Assembly (NCBI GenBank): GCA_021798375.1
Contig: JAJZHU010000053.1
Location: forward strand, 1-11,140
Direction: 5' to 3'
Source of the DNA: Pseudomonadota bacterium
GTDB taxonomy: Bacteria > Pseudomonadota > Alphaproteobacteria > Acetobacterales > Acetobacteraceae
DNA length: 11,140 nt
Shown: positions 1 to 7,414 of the stretch, piece after piece
Numbering within the stretch: the first letter of the stretch is position 1
Layout: the number at the start of each line of letters is the position of its first letter
Program-made: the position numbers and the translations under genes
The notes under the pieces: generated by a model
Seen by the model: the letters and a program-made list of their open reading frames with translations, nothing else
Database searches by the model: none
Told to the model about the DNA's origin: nothing

Positions 1-1
1 A

Positions 2-766
2 GCGATCGTGGCAAACCGGGACGCGCAGATTCACGCCGCCGGCGATCGGTCCGGACCGTTCCGTCTGCATCAGGCGGTGCGGTCCGAGTTACGGAACGCG
101 CCGTACTGTCAGACCGTGCTGGCCGTCACCGAACACGAAGCCGCCCAACTGCGCACCCTGGGCCTGCCGGATGTGCGGGTGTTGGGGCATGTGCGGCCCC
201 TGGCGCTGACAACCCGGGACTGGGCCCAGCGCTCTGGCATGTTGTTCGTTGGCGCGATGCACGGGATCGACTCGCCCAACTACGACTCCCTGTGCTGGTT
301 CGTCGATGCCGTGCTGCCGCTGATCGAGCGGGCGCTGGGGTATGAGACGCGACTGACCATCGCCGGGTTTACCTCCGGCGGTGCCGATCTGTCCCGCTTC
401 GCCGACCACCCCCGCATTACCTTGCGCGGGGAGGTTGCCGATCTTACCCCCCTGTATAATGCCAACCGTGTGTTCGTGGCCCCAACCCGGTTCGCCGCCG
501 GACTGCCCTATAAGGTGCATGAGGCAGCCTCGTTCGGCCTGCCCGTGGTCGCGACCGAGGTTCTGCGCCGCCAGTTGGGCTGGCAGAACGGACAGACCCT
601 GCTGACCGCCGGCGTCAACGACCCCGCCGCATTCGCCGCCCATGTGGTGGCGCTGTACCGGGACCAGGCGTTGTGGAACGATATCCGCGCCGCCGCGGCG
701 GAGCAGGTGCGGATTGAATGCGCGCGCGCCGCATTTGGCCGCATTGTGGCGGGAGTTTTGGGGTAG
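2..766 (+). CDS. GT-B glycosyltransferase (GT4-like), C-terminal part, 5' end outside window
   Basis: This is the C-terminal part of a glycosyltransferase that would transfer a sugar from a nucleotide-sugar donor to a growing surface glycan or a protein. The frame is open to the left edge, so the GTG at 8 is probably internal and the true start lies outside. Counting from that GTG, residues 78-106 (FVGAMHGIDSPNYDSL and onward) match the beginning of the donor-binding half of GT4-like enzymes. Residues 160-183 carry the family's C-terminal signature: TRFAAGLPYKVHEAASFG followed by LPVVAT, with Glu172 in the position of the donor-binding glutamate. The protein ends normally with TAG. Such domains are often the last module of multi-domain glycosyltransferases in alphaproteobacteria (family knowledge). 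The gene is visibly more GC-rich than the genes after it. The family is fairly sure; the sugar and acceptor are unknown. Confidence 0.85.
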   Translation, partial: AIVANRDAQIHAAGDRSGPFRLHQAVRSELRNAPYCQTVLAVTEHEAAQLRTLGLPDVRVLGHVRPLALTTRDWAQRSGMLFVGAMHGIDSPNYDSLCWFVDAVLPLIERALGYETRLTIAGFTSGGADLSRFADHPRITLRGEVADLTPLYNANRVFVAPTRFAAGLPYKVHEAASFGLPVVATEVLRRQLGWQNGQTLLTAGVNDPAAFAAHVVALYRDQALWNDIRAAAAEQVRIECARAAFGRIVAGVLG

Positions 767-834
767 GGACGGTGGACTACGGTCAGGTTTTGCTCTAACT
801 TAATCGCTGAGTAGCTTTCTTTAATGGCAAAGCT

Positions 835-838
835 GGAG
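835..838 (+). promoter_or_regulatory. Ribosome binding site deciding the methyltransferase start
   Basis: GGAG lies 7 bases before the ATG at 846. It favours that ATG over the in-frame TTG at 840, which would sit almost on top of it. Confidence 0.55.
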
Positions 839-845
839 TTTGATT

Positions 846-1409
846 ATGGCGACAGTCACTGATACCGTTCGCCCAGATTTGGGGGGGAACTTGCGCCACG
901 GCGATATTCATTCTGGCTGCCCCACGTTGTGGCGGTATTTGGTGGAAAGATATGCGGTAAGGTCGTTACTCGATGTTGGATGTGGAGAGGGGCATGCCGT
1001 GTCGTTCTTCAACAGGCTCGGTGTTATTTCTCATGGAATTGACGGCTTGCGAGCGAATGTGGAGCGGTCGGTTTTTCCGGTAGCGCTCCATGACATTCTT
1101 TCTGGCCCGTATTACATGCCTGTCGATATGGTATGGTCTTGCGAGGTTGCCGAGCACATTGATCCGGATAAAGTCGATAACTATGTGAACACGCTAACAA
1201 ATGGCAAGGTCATTGCAATGACGCATGCGACGCCGGGCCAGGATGGATACCACCATGTGAATTGCCAACCACAGGAATACTGGATTGAAAAATTGGCGGC
1301 GCGAGGATACCGTCTGTCTGAGGATTTGACCACATTTCGAGAGATTGCTAGCCGAGAAGCTACTGGCACCTATTTCCAGAGAACCGGTTTAGTTTTTGTT
1401 GCATCATGA
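846..1409 (+). CDS. Small class I SAM-dependent methyltransferase
   Basis: A 187-residue protein with a Rossmann-type SAM-binding core. Residues 41-50 (LLDVGCGEGH) are motif I, the SAM-binding glycine loop. GIDG at 64-67 fits the end of the second strand, which usually carries the acidic residue that binds the ribose. WSCEVAEHI at 97-105 resembles the motif IV region of Methyltransf_11/25-type enzymes. A His-rich stretch at 126-141 (THATPGQDGYHHVNCQ) followed by EYWIEKL probably shapes the acceptor site. There is no signal peptide or membrane segment, so it should be cytosolic. It stands 79 bases after a glycosyltransferase and about 190 before another, so methylation of a sugar or sugar intermediate is a reasonable guess, but the substrate cannot be read from the sequence. 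I chose ATG 846 over TTG 840 because of the GGAG at 835-838. G+C is lower than in the preceding gene. Confidence 0.85.
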   Translation: MATVTDTVRPDLGGNLRHGDIHSGCPTLWRYLVERYAVRSLLDVGCGEGHAVSFFNRLGVISHGIDGLRANVERSVFPVALHDILSGPYYMPVDMVWSCEVAEHIDPDKVDNYVNTLTNGKVIAMTHATPGQDGYHHVNCQPQEYWIEKLAARGYRLSEDLTTFREIASREATGTYFQRTGLVFVAS

Positions 1410-1485
1410 TCGCGCCGGTTAATATGGAAGGGGGATAACCGACGTTGGCAATACCATTAACGGGTCGTCGTGCTACTTTCGCATG

Positions 1486-1514
1486 TTGAACTCCAATTCA
1501 TCTAGCAATATATT
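1486..1514 (+). promoter_or_regulatory. Candidate sigma70-type promoter for the GT92-like gene
   Basis: TTGAAC at 1486-1491 and TATATT at 1509-1514 are separated by 17 bases. They match the -35 consensus at 4 of 6 positions and the -10 consensus at 5 of 6. Transcription would begin near 1521, giving a leader of about 80 bases before ATG 1601. The surrounding 1410-1600 gap is AT-rich and holds no other clear gene. It also has a weak 6-bp inverted repeat (1416-1421 with 1436-1441) just after the methyltransferase stop, which lacks a T run. Confidence 0.4.
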
Positions 1515-1588
1515 CATAATGCGGCATTTTGGCCAGCGACGAAGTTTAGTCTGACAGAACACATGACAAATTAGAATCTATCTCAATC

Positions 1589-1592
1589 AGGA
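1589..1592 (+). promoter_or_regulatory. Ribosome binding site deciding the GT92-like start
   Basis: AGGA sits 8 bases before ATG 1601 and overlaps the alternative ATG at 1592, which has no useful ribosome site of its own. This favours the later start. Confidence 0.45.
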
Positions 1593-1600
1593 TGCCCCCA

Positions 1601-2938
1601 ATGGTGGATAAGCCTATAGTGGATTTCAAAGAGGGTATAGCTAGTGCTTCCCTTGAGCGCTTCTGCGCATTTTTACGGCAAAGATACCCTAACGACGTGA
1701 ATTTTGTCCACTTCGATACCATATCCGAATTTGTTTGCGGCACTACGCAAAGCTTGCCATCTGATATGTACATAAACGCTAACGACACGAGCTTCGTTAG
1801 TTTGATGAATCGCACGGTAGCGGGGCAGCTGGCAGATGCAAAGGCTCTGCCGCGCCGAATTATCCAGATTGGTCCCGAACTGGACTTTCTGGAAGATACC
1901 TGCACGCCGGATCGCCTATCGGCTCTGCAGGTCTGTAGCATGGCGATGCAATATCGACGCGTCCCGCGGGAAAAGGTAGCGGTTGTGCTGATGGCCCGCG
2001 ACGAGGGCATCTACTTGCCGGAATGGCTGGCGCACTATCGGCTGATTGGCGCGGAGCATATTTTTGTATATACCAACGATAACACGGATGGTTCCGATGC
2101 GCTCCTTCACCAACTGGCAGCGGAAGGATCGATAACGGTTATTGAAAATAGCTTTGCTCAAGGAATAAATCCGCAGAAAAAGGGATATCAGCACGCGATT
2201 ATGCTGTTGGAGGAACTGCGGGATTATCGGTGGGCGCTATTTGTGGACGCTGATGAGTTCCTTACTTTCCGCACCGAAGTTGAGGGTGGCCTAGTGGCGT
2301 TGATCGACCAGGTGGAGCGCGAGTTCCAGGGAAATCTCCCTGGCGCGGTTGTGTTTCCATGGAATTGGCGCTTTACCGATAGGGCCTTCGCTCGGGAGGA
2401 TATAAGTGTGCTGCGGCATTATTCGCATGCTTCAATCCAACGTTTGGTAAAGCCGCTGATCAACCTCAAGGCAACGTTTGCGATGTGCCAAGTGCATATT
2501 CCCACGCTCGACGAGGATAGCTTCTTTGTCGATGGGGACATGCGTCCGATTATTGGAAAGGCTGTATGGGAAGGTGTGCAGCAGCCCTATTCTGGTCCAG
2601 CGATAGACCATTTCTGGTCCAAATCTTTTGTTGAGTTCCTTATCAAGAAACGGCGTGGTGAGCATCTAGCGCTCGCCGAGCAGCAGTTTTTGCGTGATTA
2701 TTTCCAATTCTTTGCCTGGACTTCGCCATGGACCGATGCAAATTATGATCCCATATCAGACGCCTGGATTATGAAAATCGAGGAGACGACAAAGGAGATC
2801 CTTTCGAATCCATTCGTGGCGGAAGCATATCGCGCGACAGTCTCGCGTTACCGGGACTATGTCGCTGAAGCATCTGCCGATGAGGCCATACAGAAGACAT
2901 ATAATGACCTCCTTCAGTCAACCCAAATGGCGATGTGA
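1601..2938 (+). CDS. Glycosyltransferase, GT2/GT92-like (Glyco_tranf_2_4 type)
   Basis: A GT-A fold glycosyltransferase of 445 residues (three more if ATG 1592 is used). The catalytic domain begins near residue 126. ARDEG at 132-136 followed by EWLAHYR at 141-147 is the typical start of the GT92/Glyco_tranf_2_4 group. DADEF at 216-220 is the DXD-type motif that binds the metal and the nucleotide-sugar. HFWSKSF at 337-343 and KKRRGEH at 349-355 match the conserved C-terminal part. The roughly 125 residues before the catalytic domain are not recognised. No membrane segment is apparent, so it is probably cytosolic or peripheral. It has its own candidate promoter and is followed after about 90 bases by the TPR gene on the same strand, so co-transcription is possible. 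Donor and acceptor are unknown; a role in surface polysaccharide or protein glycosylation is inferred from its neighbours. Confidence 0.85.
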   Translation: MVDKPIVDFKEGIASASLERFCAFLRQRYPNDVNFVHFDTISEFVCGTTQSLPSDMYINANDTSFVSLMNRTVAGQLADAKALPRRIIQIGPELDFLEDTCTPDRLSALQVCSMAMQYRRVPREKVAVVLMARDEGIYLPEWLAHYRLIGAEHIFVYTNDNTDGSDALLHQLAAEGSITVIENSFAQGINPQKKGYQHAIMLLEELRDYRWALFVDADEFLTFRTEVEGGLVALIDQVEREFQGNLPGAVVFPWNWRFTDRAFAREDISVLRHYSHASIQRLVKPLINLKATFAMCQVHIPTLDEDSFFVDGDMRPIIGKAVWEGVQQPYSGPAIDHFWSKSFVEFLIKKRRGEHLALAEQQFLRDYFQFFAWTSPWTDANYDPISDAWIMKIEETTKEILSNPFVAEAYRATVSRYRDYVAEASADEAIQKTYNDLLQSTQMAM

Positions 2939-3029
2939 CTCGTCATTTGAAATTTATGCCGGTTTTCTTGTGGTACTGGGCCCGTAAAGCATTGCCGATA
3001 CGGCCTTCCCAGCCAGCCCAGCGGGTGGG

Positions 3030-6000
3030 GTGCCGATACCTGACATGATAAAACTGCTCTCGACGATCACAAGATTTTTGCAGCGGCAGCGTGCGCTTGG
3101 CGAATTGCGCGCTTTGGACAGACAAGATGGCTATTTACCAGGGTCATACTTCAAAGACGAAATAGCCCGAGCGGCGGACGCGCTCGCCGCCGGGGATTCT
3201 GCGCAAGCAACGAGAATTTGGAAGGATATCCGCAGAATTTTTCCCGACGAGTCCGCAACGTCGGGAGTGGCCCTCCGATTGCTATTGGATATCGGTCTTT
3301 TCGATGAGGTTGAGGCCATGATGATCGAGGGGAGAAGGAGATATCCAAGCTATGCCCACTTCGCCATCGGTTACGCGCAGGTTGCCTGTCGCCGGGGCGA
3401 CCTGGAAAAAGCACTTCAGCGCTGTAAGATGCTGAGGGCAAAATTTTCTGATGCCGTCGAGGGCTATACAGTTGCGATTGCCTGTTTGACCAGCTTGGGC
3501 CGTAACGAGGAAGCGGGGGAACTGATCGATTTGGCTGTCCGCGAGTTTCCGCACGATTTCGAAGTACAGGCGGGACACGCGCGATACGCAATGAGACGCA
3601 ATGATTGGCCGGAAGCTCTCCGGCGATGGGAAGCGATACAAAGCGGGTTTGCAGATCCGGCTATTTCGCTGAGCATAGCGGAATGCCTTCGGGTCATGGG
3701 CCGCTATGCTGATGCGGAGGAACGTGTAACTTGGGTCAGTAATCGAATTCCCGGCAATGTGGGAATCTATTTCGAATTGGCTCGGATCGCCGACGCCAAG
3801 GGCGACGTCGAACTGGCTGTAGAACGTTGGGAAACGGTTCGCAGGCGATATCCCTTCGGCGCCGTGGGATACGTTGGGGGCGCGGATGCACTCCGCCGTG
3901 CCGACCGAGAAGCAGAAGCGGACGCCCTACTCCATGAAGGAGTCACACGTCTGACCACGATACTAGACGTACATCTCGAATATTCTCGCGCTGCTCAACG
4001 TCGGGGCGATTGGCCGGAGGCGCTAGCGCGTTGGGCGTTGGTTCGTGCGCGCTTCCCCGATTGCGACGAGGCGCGGCGAGAGGAAGCGGCGGTGCGGGTG
4101 GCAGCCGAATCCGCGAGGCAGAGTGAAGTAATTCCTAATTTGGAACCCCTCGACGCACCAGTCGTTTCGTGCGATGAAAGAAATGGGGCTGCCGCTGTGC
4201 AAAATGAAGGTGATCATCTGGTGGATACGACCGTGCGGGATGCGTTGGCGACGGCTCGATCAGCCTGGCTTGCAGGCGAACCAGATCGTTCAAGGGCCGC
4301 GTGGTCTCAAGTGGCTGTCGGCGCGGACGAATTGATGGCGGAAGCGCGCGCATTGATAGCATCCGGCCACCCGGACGCAGCTGAAGAGTTGCTGACGATT
4401 ACTATGGCACATGGAATAGCTTCCGGCCCGATGTCTTTCGAGCATGGGATGCTCGCTTACTGGCGTGGCGACCACGAGACGGCGGCACGTCGCTTCGTAT
4501 CCACCGTCAGACGCTTTCCAGATCATACCGACGCCTGGGCCCTCGGGTTGAGAACGCTGCGTGGACTCGGGCAATTCGAGGAGGCGGCTGCGCTCGCGGC
4601 CGAAAGTCTGCGTGCCCAGCCGGAAAGTGCCGGCGTTCTTATCGAAGCGGCCGCCGTTGCCGAGGTGCGACACGAGTTGTCGATTGTGCGTACCCTTTGC
4701 GACAAGGTTCGGCAGTTGAATCCGGAAGGCCCTGACGCCTACATCATGGAAGCACGGGCGTCGCGTACTGCGGGTGAATTGGACGCGGCCGCAAGCGTGC
4801 TTGCCTTAGCCGCGGGCGTCAGCAACCGCCACCCGTCGCTGCTGACCGAAGCGGCCATGATTGCTGAAGCGCGGAAGGACTTTGGCGAACTGGAACGCAT
4901 CGCGGCTGCGTTACGCCAGGAATTTCCGTCTTCGACTGAAGGCTATGAAATAGCCCTGCGGGGTTACCTTGCGGCTGACGATCTCGACGCAGCAGAGGCG
5001 CTGTTTGCCTCATTACCGTCCTCTATCGCGGAACAGCCACCGTTTGTCCGGCATGGGTGTAACTTGGCGATGCGCCGTCTCGACCACGAGCAGGCATTGG
5101 TGCGGTGTACTGACGCTGTGACTCGCTTTCCCGGCGCGGGTGAATTCCATGTAATGATGACGATTGCTTTGCGTAATGTAGGCCGCGCAGCAGACGCCGA
5201 AGCCTTTGTAGAAGCCGCGCTAAGTCGCTTTCCTCGCGATGCGCGGCTCGCCATGGAGTTCGCAAGAGGTGCGGAAATTCGCGGAGACCGCGAGACGGCG
5301 CTTCAGCGCTGGGAGAATGTGCGGACTCAATTTCCAGAAATGCCTGACGGCTATGTCTATTCGGCTGGATTGATGCTCGCTTTGGGCCGTTATAACGAGG
5401 CCGAGGCGATTAGTGCCGCCGGACATGTTCGGTTTCCCAATGAGCCATGGATTGCCGTTCAAAGAGGACGATGCGCGGCACGCCGCTTGGACTGGCCAGA
5501 GGCCATCGTGCGTTGGGAGGCGGCTCTATTACGTTTTCCGCGCATGCCGGAAATTGTCGCCGATATGGCGGCCGCGCGAATGAGCATTGCGCTTAATTTG
5601 GCTGAGAAAGATAAAGGGCCGGAAATAGGGGCGCTGCCAGCGGATGACGAATCATTGCGCCAACTCGTGATGCGATTTGAAAGCCTTGGCAGCAACTGCG
5701 AGTTTGGTATCGTCCAGCGGCTTGCTGGTGCCGAACCGCTTGGCCTGCTACGCTGGGGTAACATTGGTCCTCTTGAAGCGCGCCGCATGATAGAGACAGG
5801 ATTTGAGGGAGTCGGGCAGCCTGAGACGACCCAAATAACCCTTTCAAGCAGCGGCGAGTACCAGTTATCTGATCCACGTTATTTCTCGTTGCATACTCTA
5901 ATATACACGGGCCAGATGTCCGAGGATCAAATTTACATAAAAATGCAGCGCAGACTACAGTTCTTGAGTCGAAAATTGATGGACGATATTGTGGCTGGAG

Positions 6001-6305
6001 AGAAAATATTTGTATACCGACAACACCACGCGCCTCTGCTTGACATTGAAATAAATGGACTATTTGACGCACTTCGCATCTATGGGCCAGGGCGATTGCT
6101 TTGTGTACACAGACCAACCGATCCAGCGCTGGACAACACTTTATTAAATCCGCAGCCTGGGCTGTTTATCGCTTATATGTCGGCATTAAACGATGACCCG
6201 ACTAGTGCTGGGAATCGGTTCGAACTGTGGATTAAGCTGCTTCGGGAAGTAGAGGCCAATGTAACATGTGACGGGGAACCGTATCATTCCGGAAAAGATC
6301 GTTAA
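3030..6305 (+). CDS. Large TPR-repeat protein with C-terminal DUF1796-like (papain-like) domain
   Basis: A 1091-residue protein in three parts. Residues 43-360 and 403-860 are helical TPR-like repeats with recurring units such as NDWPEALRRW (191-200), GDWPEALARW (326-335), GDRETALQRW (752-761) and LDWPEAIVRW (820-829), each followed by a pattern like RxxFP. A non-repetitive linker (about 361-402) separates the two blocks. From about 878 there is a distinct domain with FESLGSNCEFG (883-893) and AEPLGLLRW (901-909). The SLGxNC motif resembles the start of DUF1796, a predicted papain-like cysteine peptidase family, with Cys890 as candidate nucleophile and His955, His999/1000 or His1027 as candidate partners. 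This assignment rests on motif resemblance. No signal peptide or transmembrane segment is seen. The start is uncertain: GTG 3030 follows a G-rich stretch directly, and ATG 3045 lies 14 bases after it. TPR proteins beside glycosyltransferases often serve as scaffolds (inference). Confidence 0.85.
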   Translation: MPIPDMIKLLSTITRFLQRQRALGELRALDRQDGYLPGSYFKDEIARAADALAAGDSAQATRIWKDIRRIFPDESATSGVALRLLLDIGLFDEVEAMMIEGRRRYPSYAHFAIGYAQVACRRGDLEKALQRCKMLRAKFSDAVEGYTVAIACLTSLGRNEEAGELIDLAVREFPHDFEVQAGHARYAMRRNDWPEALRRWEAIQSGFADPAISLSIAECLRVMGRYADAEERVTWVSNRIPGNVGIYFELARIADAKGDVELAVERWETVRRRYPFGAVGYVGGADALRRADREAEADALLHEGVTRLTTILDVHLEYSRAAQRRGDWPEALARWALVRARFPDCDEARREEAAVRVAAESARQSEVIPNLEPLDAPVVSCDERNGAAAVQNEGDHLVDTTVRDALATARSAWLAGEPDRSRAAWSQVAVGADELMAEARALIASGHPDAAEELLTITMAHGIASGPMSFEHGMLAYWRGDHETAARRFVSTVRRFPDHTDAWALGLRTLRGLGQFEEAAALAAESLRAQPESAGVLIEAAAVAEVRHELSIVRTLCDKVRQLNPEGPDAYIMEARASRTAGELDAAASVLALAAGVSNRHPSLLTEAAMIAEARKDFGELERIAAALRQEFPSSTEGYEIALRGYLAADDLDAAEALFASLPSSIAEQPPFVRHGCNLAMRRLDHEQALVRCTDAVTRFPGAGEFHVMMTIALRNVGRAADAEAFVEAALSRFPRDARLAMEFARGAEIRGDRETALQRWENVRTQFPEMPDGYVYSAGLMLALGRYNEAEAISAAGHVRFPNEPWIAVQRGRCAARRLDWPEAIVRWEAALLRFPRMPEIVADMAAARMSIALNLAEKDKGPEIGALPADDESLRQLVMRFESLGSNCEFGIVQRLAGAEPLGLLRWGNIGPLEARRMIETGFEGVGQPETTQITLSSSGEYQLSDPRYFSLHTLIYTGQMSEDQIYIKMQRRLQFLSRKLMDDIVAGEKIFVYRQHHAPLLDIEINGLFDALRIYGPGRLLCVHRPTDPALDNTLLNPQPGLFIAYMSALNDDPTSAGNRFELWIKLLREVEANVTCDGEPYHSGKDR
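5664..6254 (+). other. DUF1796-like domain region within the TPR protein
   Basis: This marks residues about 879-1075 of the TPR protein. It begins at the SLGxNC motif, whose cysteine codon is at 5697-5699, and ends in a helical tail (FELWIKLLREVEA). G+C falls towards the 3' end of the domain compared with the repeat region. It could be a peptidase-like enzyme, or a domain that keeps the fold but has another role; the sequence alone does not settle this. Confidence 0.5.
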
Positions 6306-6612
6306 GGTAGTGATGATCGCGCATGCGATTTACCGCCATCATATTCGTGGCCACTGAAAGCCACAGAAGGCTACCAAAAATCGCGATTCTGCGCTCAAGC
6401 GTACACCACACACAGATATCCCAGAGGAAGTGATGCGCTATATGTGGTGTACAAGCGCGTTGTTTCAATTTTTTCAGCATTCCATTAAAGACTAGATGAC
6501 GGACTATCTGACACGGGTCGTGAATTTCCTATGCCAACAATCGTCAATTTTTCTATTTTTAATCAAGCTGAGAGGCTTCATCTTAAGTGATTCGCTAATG
6601 TTCGGGCACTGC
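6306..6612. other. AT-rich convergent intergenic region
   Basis: About 300 bases between the ends of two convergent genes, with no convincing ORF. It holds a 10-bp inverted repeat (6401-6452) and a weak stem at 6347-6351 with 6360-6364 that lacks a T run. The stretch 6541-6600 has only 20 G+C in 60, the lowest I counted. No clear intrinsic terminator is visible for either flanking gene. Confidence 0.6.
6401..6452. repeat. Inverted repeat with 10-bp perfect arms
   Basis: GTACACCACA at 6401-6410 is the exact reverse complement of TGTGGTGTAC at 6443-6452, with a 32-base loop. Further out, GCGCT (6391-6395) can pair with AGCGC (6454-6458) if a few bases bulge. It lies between convergent genes and could be a two-way terminator without a T run, a protein-binding site or the remnant of a small mobile element. 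Confidence 0.55.
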
Positions 6613-7335
6613 CTAAGATGGCGGGGGCGGAAGCAGCTTCTCTCGAATTTTGGTTAGATAGTCAGCGCCTCGAGCGGCAGCTAGTCGGGCGAGCAGTCGT
6701 TCATGCACGAAGATGGCATCGACGCCAAGACCGCCGATACATTTGTATCCATGCGGCGCCAGATAGTCTCGATAGCTTTTCCATTGATCAACCGGACTGT
6801 TGTCTTCAATGGTAAATAAATCCACCGTCACACGCGAGAAATCGATCATGGTGAGTATTTGCATCTCCGCGCCCTCTACGTCTAGGCTGAAATAGTCGAT
6901 GTGCCGAATGCTCGCTTGGTCAAGTATATCCTGAAGCGGTCGCACGTTGACCCAGTGAAGATTGAATTTTGGCTTGGGATCTCGGTCTCGATAGAAATTT
7001 TCTAGGTATTCGACATCGGAATGTGCAAAATAGCGCAGGAGACCAGATCGATCACCGGCATCGAGGAAAAGCAGTTCCATCGGGCCGGGCCCTATGCCAC
7101 TATTAATGCAAAGCGAACCCGGTCTCAATTCGCTCATCCGCGGGAAAAACCACGGCTGCATCTCGACCAGCGCGCCTCGCCAGCCTAATTCGCGCTCAAA
7201 AAACAGTGTATTTGAAAGCGTCACACCGTCATGAGCACCGACTTCAAAGAAAGTGCCTCCTCTATGATGAAAAAAATGGTCGTACAAGTAGCGATCCTGC
7301 CCCCACTGTGAATGAAAAGACGACGTCTCAAACAT
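6613..7335 (-). CDS. FkbM family SAM-dependent methyltransferase
   Basis: A 240-residue member of the FkbM family (Methyltransf_21), which O-methylates sugars and other hydroxyl-bearing molecules. SQWGQDRYLYDHFF (9-22) is the usual N-terminal signature. FFEVGAHDGVTLSNTLFFE (29-47) is the SAM-binding motif I with the family's typical GAxDGxxxSNT pattern. DYFSLDVEGAEMQIL (147-161) is the conserved motif near the active site. Length is normal. The start ATG has a strong AGGAGA ribosome site (7346-7341 on the minus strand) 5 bases upstream. The C-terminus ends in a short proline run. It lies 79 bases downstream of the epimerase gene on the same strand, so the two are probably one operon. A methyl cap on a glycan, perhaps on L-galactose made through the epimerase, is an inference from this pairing. 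Confidence 0.92.
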   Translation of the reverse strand: MFETSSFHSQWGQDRYLYDHFFHHRGGTFFEVGAHDGVTLSNTLFFERELGWRGALVEMQPWFFPRMSELRPGSLCINSGIGPGPMELLFLDAGDRSGLLRYFAHSDVEYLENFYRDRDPKPKFNLHWVNVRPLQDILDQASIRHIDYFSLDVEGAEMQILTMIDFSRVTVDLFTIEDNSPVDQWKSYRDYLAPHGYKCIGGLGVDAIFVHERLLARLAAARGADYLTKIREKLLPPPPS

Positions 7336-7340
7336 ATCTG

Positions 7341-7346
7341 TCTCCT
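7341..7346 (-). promoter_or_regulatory. Strong ribosome binding site of the FkbM gene
   Basis: AGGAGA on the minus strand lies 5 bases before the ATG at 7335. It confirms that start. Confidence 0.65.
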
Positions 7347-7414
7347 AACAGCCGCTGAAGCGAGGGGGCCACCGACCAGAACCGTGCCGTTACCCAATGT
7401 GTGCAATTTCGCAT

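Noticed and set aside
89..643. 184-codon minus-strand frame opposite the first glycosyltransferase
   Set aside because: Glycine-rich shadow frame typical of high-GC DNA; the plus strand carries clear GT4-like motifs.
1546..2010. 154-codon minus-strand frame opposite the GT92-like gene
   Set aside because: Shadow of a gene with clear catalytic motifs on the plus strand; it has no motif of its own.
2976..3021. CTGGGC/GCCCAG inverted repeat before the TPR gene
   Set aside because: Only 6 bp with a 34-base loop; too weak to claim a regulatory structure.
6347..6364. Possible terminator after the TPR gene (5-bp stem)
   Set aside because: Short stem, no T run; such stems occur by chance.
6232..6480. 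82-codon minus-strand frame with a short hydrophobic stretch, overlapping the end of the TPR gene
   Set aside because: No ribosome site and antisense overlap with a well-supported gene; likely chance.
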